This document shows, one piece after another, positions 9,974 through 19,873 of a stretch of DNA of 64,000 bases. The notes under the pieces were generated by a model. It ran no database searches. It saw only the letters and a list, made by a program, of their open reading frames with translations, and had not been told where the DNA came from. A program made the position numbers and the translations under genes. How positions within the stretch are numbered: position 1 is the stretch's first letter; the number at the start of each line of letters is the position of its first letter. Origin of the DNA: Candidatus Mediterraneibacter avicola (lineage in GTDB: Bacteria > Bacillota > Clostridia > Lachnospirales > Lachnospiraceae); NCBI GenBank assembly GCA_019115385.1, contig DXDR01000025.1, forward strand, positions 43,888-107,887. Reading direction: 5' to 3'.

Positions 9974-11623
9974 TCAGCACAGCCCTTTTCCCTGAGCTGT
10001 TTTCCGAAGCAGGATTACAGCCTCGTACGGCCGCAGTTCTTTCTGTAAAACGCCCTCGTAATTATGGAGCAGGATCTCACTGTCCTGCCATTTTGCCGGA
10101 AGCGTGCAGCTTGCCGTCTCTCCCGTAAAGTTTGCACACACGAGCAGCTCCGCCTCCTCATCTGTCCTGGTATAGGCAAATATCTGCTCATCTTCCGGCA
10201 GAAGAAGTTTGAACTTTCCATCTGTAAAGACCGGATATTCTTTTCTCAGCCGGATCAGCCTGCGGTAGAACTGCCAGACCGAATTCGGATCTTTCCTCTC
10301 ATCTTCTGCATTGATCTCTACATAATTGGGATTTACGCCAAGCCATGGCGTCCCTTTTGTAAATCCTGCGTTTTTCTCCGCACTCCACTGCATGGGCGTC
10401 CGGGCATTATCTCTGCTCTTTGCATAGACCGAGGCCATGATCTCATCTTTATCGTACCCGGCTTCCAGGCGGTCATAGTACATGTTCAGCGTCTCAATAT
10501 CTCTGTAGTCTTCGATGCTGTCAAACCGGACGTTGGTCATGCCCAGTTCCTCCCCCTGATAAATATAGGGAGTGCCCTGCATTCCGTGAAGAATAACGGC
10601 CAGCATTTTTGCCGACTGTACACGGTATGTTCCGCCGTCTCCCCAGCGGGAAACGATCCTTGGCAGGTCATGATTGTCCCAGAACAGACTGTTCCAGCCC
10701 TTCCCGTACAATTCATTCTGCCATTTTTCCAGGCATTTTTTTAATTTTACAAAGGGAAGGGGCGCAAGATCCCACTTTTCTTTTCCCTCCTGCTGATCCA
10801 TGACCATATGCTCAAACTGAAAGACCATCGAAAATTCGCTTCCGTCTGGGTTGCTGTACTTTTTGGCGATCTCCGGTGTGGCGCCCCAGGCTTCGCCCAC
10901 CGTAATGAGATTGCCTTTCTGGAAAGTTTCCCTGCTCAGCTCTCTCAAAAACTCATGGAGCCTGGGTCCGTTGTTGGTAATCCCCAGATCCGGCTCTTTT
11001 GCGATCTGGTCGATCACATCCAGGCGGAAACCGCCTACGCCTTTGTCCATCCACCAGAGTATCATATCGTAAATCTCTCTGCGGACTTTCGGGTTTTCCC
11101 AATTCAGATCCGGCTGTTTTACAGAAAACTGATGAAAATAATACTGTTTCAGTTCCGGCACCCACTCCCACGCGGGACCGCCGAATGTGGATTTCATATC
11201 ATTCGGATAAACGCCTTCCTCACCGTCCCGCCACACATAATAATCGTGATAGGGATTATCTTTTCCCTTTGCCGCCTCCTGAAACCATCTGTGCTCGTCT
11301 GAGGTATGATTGAGCACCAGATCCATGATGATTTTTATCCCTCTTCTGTCCGCCTCGCGGATCAGTTCCTCCATATCGGCCAGAGTGCCGAACATGGGGT
11401 CAATATCCTGGTAATCGGAGATATCATATCCGTTATCGTCCTGGGGCGAACAGTACATCGGAGAAATCCACACCGCATCAATGCCCAGGTCTTTTAAGTA
11501 GTCCAGACGGCTGATCATCCCGCGGATATCCCCATATCCGTCTCCGTCGGAATCCTGAAAGCTCTTCGGATAAATCTGATATACGACGGCGTTTTGCCAC
11601 CACTTTTTTTCGTTATTTCCCAT
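9974..11623 (-). CDS. Alpha-glucosidase / oligo-1,6-glucosidase (GH13_31)
   Basis: 549-residue cytosolic GH13 enzyme that releases glucose from isomalto- or malto-oligosaccharide ends. From the start MGNNEKKWW: catalytic nucleophile Asp202 in GGFRLDVID, acid/base Glu244 in ITVGEAWG, and Asp319 in FWDNHDLPR. The (beta/alpha)8 barrel is followed by a small C-terminal beta domain. The start at 11623 has AAGGAGGGAG upstream; a start seven codons earlier would bury that site. It is the last gene of the maltodextrin operon, 4 bp after the neopullulanase gene. Whether the preferred linkage is alpha-1,6 or alpha-1,4 cannot be told. Confidence 0.9.
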   Translation of the reverse strand: MGNNEKKWWQNAVVYQIYPKSFQDSDGDGYGDIRGMISRLDYLKDLGIDAVWISPMYCSPQDDNGYDISDYQDIDPMFGTLADMEELIREADRRGIKIIMDLVLNHTSDEHRWFQEAAKGKDNPYHDYYVWRDGEEGVYPNDMKSTFGGPAWEWVPELKQYYFHQFSVKQPDLNWENPKVRREIYDMILWWMDKGVGGFRLDVIDQIAKEPDLGITNNGPRLHEFLRELSRETFQKGNLITVGEAWGATPEIAKKYSNPDGSEFSMVFQFEHMVMDQQEGKEKWDLAPLPFVKLKKCLEKWQNELYGKGWNSLFWDNHDLPRIVSRWGDGGTYRVQSAKMLAVILHGMQGTPYIYQGEELGMTNVRFDSIEDYRDIETLNMYYDRLEAGYDKDEIMASVYAKSRDNARTPMQWSAEKNAGFTKGTPWLGVNPNYVEINAEDERKDPNSVWQFYRRLIRLRKEYPVFTDGKFKLLLPEDEQIFAYTRTDEEAELLVCANFTGETASCTLPAKWQDSEILLHNYEGVLQKELRPYEAVILLRKTAQGKGLC

Positions 11624-11627
11624 AAAA

Positions 11628-13391
11628 CTACTCCCTCCTTCCAATCTTACGGATCAGGGTTCCCTTTGGCCCCAGTATATTATCCCGGTAATTTCTGGAA
11701 AACAAGACATCTCCGCCCGGCTCTGTCTCCACCTCTTCTCCCGAACAGTTGAGGACCACTTCCAGTTTCCTGTTCTGCGCATCCAGCTTGATATACTCCA
11801 CGCACCGCCTGTTTTCATACTGATCAGGGAAATGAAAATGCAGGCTTCGGCAGGCTTCCTCCGTGCGCCTCATATGGATCAGTTTTTTCATCTCGCTGAT
11901 CCGCTTCCTGTTTTCCTCTGAATCAATCTCGTCCCAGGGCATACAGCGTCTGCAGTCCGGGTCAAATCCGCCTTCCATGGCGATCTCCGTGCCATAGTAA
12001 ATACAGGGACTTCCAGGAAGGGTAAAAAGTACGGCCAGCTGCTGGTAAAACAGATCAAGATCGTGAAAGCGGTTCATCAGGCGCTCTGTATCATGGGAGT
12101 CCAGAAGATTGAACATGACATTATTATTCTGCTGCATATACATAGTATAACAGCGATTTACCATATATTCAAACTCTTCCTTTCCAAGAGACTCATCCAG
12201 AAAGAAATCATGGATGCCGCTCAGAAGCGGATAGTTCATAACCGAATCGTACTCATCACCCTGAAGCCACTGGCTGGCATCGTGCCAGATTTCTCCCAGC
12301 AGATAAATGTCCGGCTTCAGCGTTTTCAGATGTTCCCGGATCCGCTTCAAAAACCGGTGGGACACTTCATTTCCCACGTCAAAGCGAATGCCGTCGATAT
12401 CATATTTTTTTACCCAGTCCTCGCAGACCTTGCAGAAATAGGATATGACTTCCTCATTATTTGTATTTAGCTTCGGCATCCCGTCTGCAAAAGCAAAAGA
12501 AAAAAATCTTCCGTCCCTTGTGTCCGCATGCCTGTTGAGATTTTCCCAGTCATGGATCATGAACCAGTCCGCATATGCCGAATCTCTGCCCTTTTCCTGC
12601 ACGTCCAGCCAGGGGCCGAACTTTCTTCCGCAGTGGTTGAATACTGCGTCCACCATGATTCGGATCCCGTTCTCATGGGCCTCCCGGCAGAGGGCGCGCA
12701 TAACCCGGTCGTCTCCAAAAGCAGGATCGATACGGGTGTAGTCTGTGGTGTCGTACTTATGGTTGGACTCCGCCTCCATGATCGGATTCAGATAGAGCCC
12801 GGTAACTCCCAGTTCCCTCAGGTACGGCAGCTTCTGCCGGATTCCCTCCAGATTGCCTCCATACCGTTCTTTGTTCGTCACCTTCCCGGTCTGCCAGGGC
12901 GTGATCGCCGGATCTGTTTTTTCCGGCGTGCCGTTGCAGAACCGATCCGGGAAGATCTGATACCAGACCGTGTCATTGACCCACTCCGGCGTCCGGTTAA
13001 CGTCCGCCGGATTCATCCAGGGTACGATAAAACACTGGAGCATCCGTCCCTCCAGATTGATCTGTTCTTCCGTCAGGAATCCGTCCTCCAGATAGTACCA
13101 GACCTGGTCCTCTGTGTGCAGCTCAAAATAATATTTGCACCGTTTATAAGGGGGAACAAGAGTTGTGGTCCACCAGATCTGATGGGGAAGCCGCTTTTTA
13201 TAAACGATCTCCTTCCTCTTTCCCGTCCATTTTTCATTGCCGCCCAGTATGCCTGCCTCAAATGGATCGCCGTAGTGGATAAATACCTGTTTCACGTCAT
13301 ATCCTGTCTTGAGATTGATAACAAGCTCGTCTTCATTCAGCGCATAGCTCATCTGCTCCGAAGTCTTATGGTATACGCCCGTAAATTCCAT
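11628..13391 (-). CDS. Neopullulanase / cyclomaltodextrinase-type glycosidase (GH13_20)
   Basis: 587-residue GH13 enzyme. An N-terminal CBM34-like beta domain (about 1-120, the module that mediates dimerisation in this subfamily) precedes the barrel, which begins WYQIFPDRFCNG. Catalytic motifs: GIRFDVGNEVSH (nucleophile Asp), YLLGEIWHD (acid/base Glu) and LLDSHDTERL (transition-state Asp). Family members hydrolyse maltodextrins, cyclodextrins and pullulan inside the cell. No signal peptide is present. It follows the debranching-enzyme gene with a 36-bp gap and precedes the GH13_31 gene by 4 bp, so co-transcription is likely. Confidence 0.88.
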   Translation of the reverse strand: MEFTGVYHKTSEQMSYALNEDELVINLKTGYDVKQVFIHYGDPFEAGILGGNEKWTGKRKEIVYKKRLPHQIWWTTTLVPPYKRCKYYFELHTEDQVWYYLEDGFLTEEQINLEGRMLQCFIVPWMNPADVNRTPEWVNDTVWYQIFPDRFCNGTPEKTDPAITPWQTGKVTNKERYGGNLEGIRQKLPYLRELGVTGLYLNPIMEAESNHKYDTTDYTRIDPAFGDDRVMRALCREAHENGIRIMVDAVFNHCGRKFGPWLDVQEKGRDSAYADWFMIHDWENLNRHADTRDGRFFSFAFADGMPKLNTNNEEVISYFCKVCEDWVKKYDIDGIRFDVGNEVSHRFLKRIREHLKTLKPDIYLLGEIWHDASQWLQGDEYDSVMNYPLLSGIHDFFLDESLGKEEFEYMVNRCYTMYMQQNNNVMFNLLDSHDTERLMNRFHDLDLFYQQLAVLFTLPGSPCIYYGTEIAMEGGFDPDCRRCMPWDEIDSEENRKRISEMKKLIHMRRTEEACRSLHFHFPDQYENRRCVEYIKLDAQNRKLEVVLNCSGEEVETEPGGDVLFSRNYRDNILGPKGTLIRKIGRRE

Positions 13392-13427
13392 ACCGCATCC
13401 CTCCTGTAATATTCTGAAAATATCCCT

Positions 13428-15437
13428 TTATTGCTTTTCCAGCGCCTCATACACCCGGAGCATCTCGCCCACGCTCCATGCCTGGGCGAAACATCCTTTG
13501 GAGGACGTCGGATTTTCCCCGTCATAGATCTCCGGGAGCTGTCCGATACAGCCTTCCCGCATGGCGCTTTCAAGCACTTCCATCTGCGCCCTTACCTCTT
13601 CTCTGGCCTTCCGGCTGAAATGATTTACTTTCAGGTACGCCAGATAGTAGGCGCCCATTGGGTACACCCACACCGTTCCCTGGTGGTAAGCCATATCCCG
13701 GTGAAACATATCTCCTTCATAAGCCGGATGGAACTGCGGGTCTTCCGGTGCCAGCGTGCGCAGCCCGTAAGGGGTGTACAGTTTCTCAAACACTGTGTCC
13801 ACGACCCGCCGCTCTCTTTCCCAGTCCAGCATGGTAAACGGCATGGATACCGCCCAGATCTGGTTGCAGCGGATCTGCCTGTCCGCATCGGCGCCGGAAA
13901 CCACATCCTTCAGACAGTTCTTATCCTCCATCCAGAAACACCGGTTAAACGATACTTTTACCTGTTCTGCCTGTTCTCCGTACAGCGTGCCGTCCTTTTT
14001 ACAGAGAGGGGATAGTTCCTCCATTATCCTGAGAGCATTGTACCAGTATGCATTTACTTCCACGGGCCTGCCATGCCGGGGCGTAGGCAGTACGTCTCCG
14101 GCACGCACATCCATCCAGGTCACCTGATCCAGATCTTTCCCCGCCGTCAAAAGTCCGTCCTCCTCCATGCGGATTCCGAACTTTGTGCCTTTCTGATATT
14201 TTTCTATGATCCGTTCCATCACCGGATAGACCTCACGCACAAAATCCCCGTCCTTTGTCCTGTCAAAATAAAGGTATACGCAGTTGATAAAAAGGAGAGC
14301 CGCGTCCACCGTATTGTACATGGGATCATTTTTCCCTTCCGGAAAAAGATTCGGCATCAGGCCGTCCTTTTCATAGCGGGCAAATGTTCTCAGAATAGAT
14401 TTTGCCTCCTCATACCTGGCGGTGGAAAGACAGACTCCCGGAAGAGCGATCATCGTATCTCTCCCCCAGTCTTCAAAAAACGGAAATCCTGCTAGGATGG
14501 TCTTTCCGCCGGTCGACTGTCTCTCAGCAAGAAACTGGTCTGCGCTCTTTGCAAGAAAAACGGCTGTCTCTGAGACAAATCCTGCGGCTTTTCCCAGCCT
14601 CTGCCGTCTTTCTCTCTCTTCTTCTATCACACTTTTGACAGAGGGAAGGCTGGCGTCATTCCCATCTGTCCCCCCGGGGCTGTCCTGGGAGCCGCCCATT
14701 GTATAGAGGAGTTCAAGTGTTCCGCTTTTGCCGGGCTCCACACAGAAAACAATCCGGTGTTCCGCTTTTGCCGCCCCCGTTTCCTGTCTGCCGTCACAGG
14801 CGTCATAAGCATAGTAATAGCGCTGAAGTTTCTCCGGCATATCCTCGATCCGGCCATTGGTGGCGCACACAAGAGAGAGCCCCCGGCTCTCGATCCGGGC
14901 GCAGCATCTGTAACAGCCTCCTCCGGCGTCTGCTCCGGTGCGTCTGAATCCCTGTTCTTTCGCAAGATCTTTTCCTTTTTCTGCAAAACGGAAATAAGGG
15001 GTAACCATAAATCTGACCTGCTGCCGGGTGCGGTTGGATATTCTCCAGCGCACGGCAATGGTATTTTCTCCCTGCCGCATGGCAGCCTCTTTTACGACTT
15101 CTGTGCCTTTTATATGGTACCGCCAGACAGGAGTGTCTTCAAAAGAGAACTCTGACAGGAAGTGAAACCCTTCCTGCCTGCTGCCATCCGCAAACTCCTG
15201 GGCAGATAAAAGATAGTTTTCTCCTCCTGCAGTTATCTCCTCCTCCAGCCGCTGGATCATGTTATACCTGTGGTTCGGCGCTTCCGTACACGCCATAAAG
15301 AATGCATGATCCCCCCGGGCGGCAGCCCCGGTCATAGTCAGAGAAGAAAAACCTCCCAGGCCATTCGTCATCAGATAACAGTTTTCCAGCCCTCTCTCAA
15401 ATGTCTTCCAGTCCTGTTTCCCATACACCCATTTCAT
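13428..15437 (-). CDS. Amylo-alpha-1,6-glucosidase / glycogen debranching enzyme (GH133-like)
   Basis: 669 residues. The N-terminal beta-rich domain has the LMTNGLGGFSS signature of bacterial debranching enzymes; the C-terminal (alpha/alpha)6 region contains FPFFEDWGRDTMIALPG, VDAALLFINCVYLY, QIRCNQIWAVSMP and YHQGTVWVYPMGAYYLAY, characteristic of GDE C domains. It removes alpha-1,6-linked glucosyl branches. The start at 15437 gives an ATGA overlap with the upstream pullulanase stop, implying translational coupling; a longer in-frame reading to 15683 lies inside the pullulanase gene and is not credible. No signal peptide, so intracellular. Confidence 0.88.
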   Translation of the reverse strand: MKWVYGKQDWKTFERGLENCYLMTNGLGGFSSLTMTGAAARGDHAFFMACTEAPNHRYNMIQRLEEEITAGGENYLLSAQEFADGSRQEGFHFLSEFSFEDTPVWRYHIKGTEVVKEAAMRQGENTIAVRWRISNRTRQQVRFMVTPYFRFAEKGKDLAKEQGFRRTGADAGGGCYRCCARIESRGLSLVCATNGRIEDMPEKLQRYYYAYDACDGRQETGAAKAEHRIVFCVEPGKSGTLELLYTMGGSQDSPGGTDGNDASLPSVKSVIEEERERRQRLGKAAGFVSETAVFLAKSADQFLAERQSTGGKTILAGFPFFEDWGRDTMIALPGVCLSTARYEEAKSILRTFARYEKDGLMPNLFPEGKNDPMYNTVDAALLFINCVYLYFDRTKDGDFVREVYPVMERIIEKYQKGTKFGIRMEEDGLLTAGKDLDQVTWMDVRAGDVLPTPRHGRPVEVNAYWYNALRIMEELSPLCKKDGTLYGEQAEQVKVSFNRCFWMEDKNCLKDVVSGADADRQIRCNQIWAVSMPFTMLDWERERRVVDTVFEKLYTPYGLRTLAPEDPQFHPAYEGDMFHRDMAYHQGTVWVYPMGAYYLAYLKVNHFSRKAREEVRAQMEVLESAMREGCIGQLPEIYDGENPTSSKGCFAQAWSVGEMLRVYEALEKQ

Positions 15438-17521
15438 ACTGCGTCCTGTTCCTCCTGCCATCTTTTTCTCCGCCGCTGTTTTTTCAGCAGTTGTTTTTCC
15501 TCCCTCTGCTCCATATCCGTTTTTTCCTCCGAATGTATATGCACAATGCCTGCCCGGAACCCGGAGAATTGTGCTCTGTGTCCCAGGATCAGAACACTCT
15601 GGGACTCTGCCGTCACACGATTTCCTGCCGGAAACCGGTGCCGCCACATGCCGCTGTCCGAAGCATCGCATAAGATTTCCCATCCCTCGCCGGGCAGCTT
15701 ATACGATATCCCGTTTTTTGTACTGTTGTATATAATCCTCAGCCGGTCCCACTCGGAGGAAAATGCTTCACTCGTGTTGTCCACTGTAAAACCTACAACT
15801 CCGTCAGATTTGTATATATCGCTGATCCTCTCTGCAGCCCGGGAGGACTTGTCACAGAGACCGGGGAGCTGTCTGCGCAGGGCGATCAGACCTTTGTAAT
15901 ACTCCACAAGAGAACGGTTTTTCCACGCCAGCGCCCAGTCCAGACGGTTCAGAGATACGGGAGCATTGAAAGAGTCTTCCATACCGTCTTTTGTCCGGCC
16001 AAACTCCTCCCCGGACAGCAGGAACAGGGTGCCCTGGCAGGTCATGTACAGAGCTGCAGCCATCCGGTTCAGGCGCATCCTTTCTTCCTCTGAAGCCGTC
16101 TCCCCCAGCTTATCCCAAAGGGTCTGGTTATCGTGAGAAGATACATAGGTGATGATCTGAGAGGGCGCTTTTGCAGGAGCCCTTTCGCCTTTTATGCTGG
16201 ATACGCCGGTTTTCCCCCAGGCAGCGGCACTTTCCGCGATATCATTCTCATAGCCTGAGGCGCCGGTTATAAATCCGGGACGTTTTATTTTCAGGGCAGA
16301 ACCTTTCACTGCGTCTCTGGTCAGATCGCAGAACATTCCGATATTCTCATCCAGCAGATCGATATTGCCTCTGGGCGCCCTGGGAGCCCCGTTTTCAATG
16401 GCCGTTTCTCCTGCCGCCCAGGGTTCTCCAAAAAGGATCTTTACACCTTTGCCGTACCGCTCGTCCAGTTCCTTGCGGATCCGGTTCATCAGTTTCACAT
16501 CCAGAAGTCCCATCAGGTCAAACCGGAACCCGTCAATGTGATACTCCTCGGTCCAGTATAACACGGATTCCAGTATATACTTTGCACACATTTCTCTCTC
16601 GCTGGCCACATCATTTCCGCATGCCGATCCGTCAGAGATCCTGCCGTCGTCGAATACCCGGTAAAAGTACCAGGGAGCGGTTCTCTGGAACCAGGAATCC
16701 AGAGAATAGGTGTGGTTGTATACCACGTCCATGATAACACGGAATCCGCAGGAATGCAGGGTCTGTATCATCTCTTTCATCTCCCGGATACGCACCTCGC
16801 CGCGGTGGGGATCTGTCGAGTATGAACCCTCCGGCACATTATAATTTACCGGATCATATCCCCAGTTAAACTGGGAATCATCTCCCGCCTCATCCACGGA
16901 GCCGTAATCATAGGCCGGCATGATCTCCACATGAGTCACTCCCAGTTCTTTGAGATATGCAAGGCCGGTGGGATGTACGCCGTCATTGTACAACGTCGTG
17001 TCTTTACAGGTAAACGCCTTGTATTTCCCCCGATATTCTTCCGGGAAACCGCCGGATGCATCCCAGGAAAATTCTTTTACATGGAGTTCATATATGATCC
17101 GCTCTGCGCTCTCCTCCGGCGCCCGGTCATTCTCCCAGCCTTCCGGGTCAGTACGGCGCAGGTCCACAGCCATACTCCGCGTCCCGTTCACCCCGCAGGC
17201 TTTTGCATAAGGGTCGGCGGACTGTATTTTCTCTCCTTCCATCTCCAGCGTATAATCATAATAAACGCCGTGCATATCCTCCTTCGTATGCCAGCTCCAC
17301 ACGCCTTTTTCTTCCTTCTGCATGGGAATGCGGGCCATGGTCTTCCCGCCGTCTCCCGCAGAATACAAATTCAGGGTGACCCGCTCTGCCGCCGGACTCC
17401 ACAGTTTAAAAGAAGCGCCGGCGTCCGTGCAGGCCGCCCCGAGATCTTTTCCGCAATAGATATAATTGTCTTTAAATTCCCTTTTTGAATAATAATGTTT
17501 CCATTCCAAAGCTGTCTTCAT
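15434..17521 (-). CDS. pulA: Type I pullulanase (GH13_14)
   Basis: 695-residue debranching enzyme that cuts alpha-1,6 linkages in pullulan and branched maltodextrins. An N-terminal CBM48-like domain (about 20-130, ASFKLWSPAAERVTLNLYS) precedes the barrel with the type I signature NWGYDPVNYNVPEGSYS, the nucleophile in DGFRFDLMGLLD, the acid/base Glu in ILFGEPWAAG and VSSHDNQTLWDKL. The last about 60 residues are rich in Glu, Lys and Arg, an unusual charged tail that ends in the ATGA overlap with the next gene. There is no signal peptide, so it acts on imported oligosaccharides. RBS GAGAGGGA lies before the ATG at 17521. Confidence 0.92.
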   Translation of the reverse strand: MKTALEWKHYYSKREFKDNYIYCGKDLGAACTDAGASFKLWSPAAERVTLNLYSAGDGGKTMARIPMQKEEKGVWSWHTKEDMHGVYYDYTLEMEGEKIQSADPYAKACGVNGTRSMAVDLRRTDPEGWENDRAPEESAERIIYELHVKEFSWDASGGFPEEYRGKYKAFTCKDTTLYNDGVHPTGLAYLKELGVTHVEIMPAYDYGSVDEAGDDSQFNWGYDPVNYNVPEGSYSTDPHRGEVRIREMKEMIQTLHSCGFRVIMDVVYNHTYSLDSWFQRTAPWYFYRVFDDGRISDGSACGNDVASEREMCAKYILESVLYWTEEYHIDGFRFDLMGLLDVKLMNRIRKELDERYGKGVKILFGEPWAAGETAIENGAPRAPRGNIDLLDENIGMFCDLTRDAVKGSALKIKRPGFITGASGYENDIAESAAAWGKTGVSSIKGERAPAKAPSQIITYVSSHDNQTLWDKLGETASEEERMRLNRMAAALYMTCQGTLFLLSGEEFGRTKDGMEDSFNAPVSLNRLDWALAWKNRSLVEYYKGLIALRRQLPGLCDKSSRAAERISDIYKSDGVVGFTVDNTSEAFSSEWDRLRIIYNSTKNGISYKLPGEGWEILCDASDSGMWRHRFPAGNRVTAESQSVLILGHRAQFSGFRAGIVHIHSEEKTDMEQREEKQLLKKQRRRKRWQEEQDAV

Positions 17522-17566
17522 ATATTCTGTCCCTCTCTGTATTCATGTATAAGATCTGTTTTCGGA

Positions 17567-17598
17567 ATGCCGGACACTGGCACACCAATGCCCGGCAT
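17567..17598 (-). other. Intercistronic hairpin between malG and pulA
   Basis: ATGCCGG (17567-17573) and CCGGCAT (17592-17598) form a stem-loop immediately after the malG stop, without a T-run. In an operon this position fits an mRNA processing or stabilising hairpin that separates transporter and enzyme expression. Confidence 0.45.
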
Positions 17599-17602
17599 CT
17601 TT

Positions 17603-18475
17603 TTAGCCTTTTACAGCTCCCGACAAACCATCCACATAATACCTCTGCATGTACAGGAACAATGCCGCGATCGGAATCGAGATAAGCACCGCGCCTGCGG
17701 CAAAACAGGTATACCAGCTGTCGATATACTCTTTCTCAAGCATCTTCCAGAGGCCGATGGCTATCGTATACTGGTCGGAGTTTGCACGGCAGATCACCTT
17801 CGCAAAAATAAAGTCCAGCCAGGGAGCCATAAAGGATGTAAGCACCGTATAGATAACGATGGGTTTGCTCAGAGGAAGGGTTACCTTTGTAAAGATCTGC
17901 CATCTGGTGCATCCGTCCAGCAGCGCCGCTTCATCCACTGCCACGGGAACCGTATCAAAAAACCCCTTGGCGATCTGGAAACTCAGTCCCGCGCCGCCGG
18001 AGTAGACCAGGATCAGCGCCAGTTTGATCAGGTTCCCCTCCGTCATACCCAGAGCTTTTAAGATAAAATATACCGCGATCATAGACATGAATCCCGGGAA
18101 AAGTCCGAGGATCATCGCCATGTTCATGTACGGCTTGCGGAGTTTGAACTTCAGCCTCGACAGACAGTAGGATACTGCCAGCACATAAAATGTCGCAAGA
18201 ATGCAGGAACATATCGCAATAAACAGCGTGTTCATAAACATCTGCGGGAAGTTCAGTATGGTTGTGTCGGTAAACAGTTTCGTGTAGTTGTCCAGCGTAA
18301 AAGCTTTCGGGAAGAAGGTAGATACATAGGATCCTTTCTCCGCGCGGAAACTGGTCAGGATAACCCACAGGATCGGGAATACCCATATCGCAGCCAGGAC
18401 AGCCAGAACCACATGGACGATCGAGTTGTTGATAAACCGTTTTCTTTTTGCAGATTGAAATTTCTTTCCGGCCAT
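17603..18475 (-). CDS. malG: Maltodextrin ABC transporter permease MalG
   Basis: 290-residue inner-membrane subunit of a carbohydrate uptake (CUT1) ABC transporter. About six hydrophobic segments are visible, and the conserved EAA loop reads AVDEAALLDGCTRWQIFTKVTLPLSKP (about residues 185-211), the contact site for the ATPase. The C-terminus AALFLYMQRYYVDGLSGAVKG is typical of MalG. It starts 2 bp after the malF stop. No malK lies nearby; in many Firmicutes a shared MsmX-type ATPase serves several CUT1 systems, so that is inferred. Confidence 0.93.
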   Translation of the reverse strand: MAGKKFQSAKRKRFINNSIVHVVLAVLAAIWVFPILWVILTSFRAEKGSYVSTFFPKAFTLDNYTKLFTDTTILNFPQMFMNTLFIAICSCILATFYVLAVSYCLSRLKFKLRKPYMNMAMILGLFPGFMSMIAVYFILKALGMTEGNLIKLALILVYSGGAGLSFQIAKGFFDTVPVAVDEAALLDGCTRWQIFTKVTLPLSKPIVIYTVLTSFMAPWLDFIFAKVICRANSDQYTIAIGLWKMLEKEYIDSWYTCFAAGAVLISIPIAALFLYMQRYYVDGLSGAVKG

Positions 18476-18477
18476 GC

Positions 18478-19857
18478 TTAAAATCCTCCTTCTTCTTTAT
18501 ATGATTTTGTATTCCTGTATGTCAGCAGCGCCGCCACAGCAAGGATGATAAATGTCAGGATACCGATAACCGCTCCGATATTATAGTACTGCTTATCAAT
18601 CGTCAGTTTGTACAGCCAGGTAACGAGCAGGTCCGTCTTGCCCGCCGTAGACGACAGATCCGTGACGGGATCTCCTCCTGACAGCAGATATATGACATTG
18701 AAGTTATTGACATTTCCCGTAAATGTAACGATCAGATACGGCGTTGTCACATACAGCATATACGGCAGGGTGATCTTCGTAAAAATCTGAAGGGAATTGG
18801 CTCCGTCCACTTTTGCAGCCTCATAGAGTTCCGCCGGGATGTTCTGGAGCACTCCGGTAAGCTGCAGCAGTGTGTATGGCACGCCCACCCAGATATTAAC
18901 TACAATAACCGTAACTCTGGCCCAGGTAGGATCCGTAAAGAACGGAAGGCTGGCATCCTGGGCGATCAGCCCCATATTTCTTAAAAGTACATTGACCGCT
19001 CCTTCAGGCTGAAGCATGGTACGCATGATCAGAAGAGAGACGAACATCGGAACCGCGCAGGAAAGCACGAAGCAGAATCTCCAGAATCCCTTAGCCCTTG
19101 TCCCTTTCCGGTTGATAAGAAGGGAAACGATCATGCCGAATATATAGTTTGAAAACGTTGCGAAGAACGCCCAGATCAGCGTCCATCCCAGCACAGACCA
19201 GAAGGTGCTTCCAAGGATACTCGTGGAATCGAAAAGCGCCCGGAAGTTGTCAAGTCCCACCCAGTCAAAAAGCATCAGATGGCTGTCAATCTTACTGTAA
19301 TTGGTAAATGCCATACAGATCATAAAAATCAGGGGCAGGATCGTAAACGCGCCGATAAAGAACATCGGAGGCGTCATAAGGAGTCTGTGCAGATTCTCAT
19401 GAAGCAGGCTCTTTAAGTCTTCAATAAAATTATTTACATGCTTTCCTTCTTTTGCAAGGCACTCAGCCTTATATGCGCTCCTTAACGCGCCGCGCCATGC
19501 GCATATCATGAGGAAAGTAATAACCACGGTCGCCACGCCGTACAGCAGGATCAGGATGGACTGATCCCCCTTCGTGTAGACATAGATCTGCTGGGCTTAG
19601 TCCCAGATTTCTTTCTGGGGAACGCTTCCAAGCGACGGAAGCATTGCCAGGAACCCGGCGCCGTTTACCACCATAAATACAATATATGCCACTTCCACGG
19701 CCAGATACAGAAGACCTTTTACAATCTGTCCGTGTACCATATTCCCCAGTCCCATGAGCACCATGGAGAGCTTTGTCTCCAGTCCGCCTTCACGGATCGC
19801 TTTTGTGCATGTATAGGGTGTCGGAAATTCATTTACTCTCTTTTTAAATATTCCCAT
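18478..19857 (-). pseudogene. malF: Maltodextrin permease malF interrupted by an in-frame TAA
   Basis: The full frame would encode about 459 residues, with an N-terminal MGIFKKRVNEFPTPYT start (ATG 19855-19857, RBS AGGTG) and a C-terminal CUT1 permease with EAA loop PAELYEAAKVDGANSLQIFTKITLP. Codon 87 (19597-19599) is TAA, and the same frame continues immediately with family-like sequence (AQQIYVYTKGDQSIL). A single base change from a sense codon such as GAA would explain it; no frameshift is needed. The two pieces are 86 residues and, from a GTG at 19536 with no clear RBS, 352 residues. Either the importer is disabled or restarted internally in this strain, or the stop is a sequence error. 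The remaining frame is intact, so any loss is recent. Confidence 0.85.
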
Positions 19858-19873
19858 CCTCGTCACCTCATTC

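Noticed and set aside
15438..15683. 82-residue N-terminal extension of the debranching enzyme
   Set aside because: It lies within the pullulanase gene; the ATGA junction at 15434-15437 explains the start.
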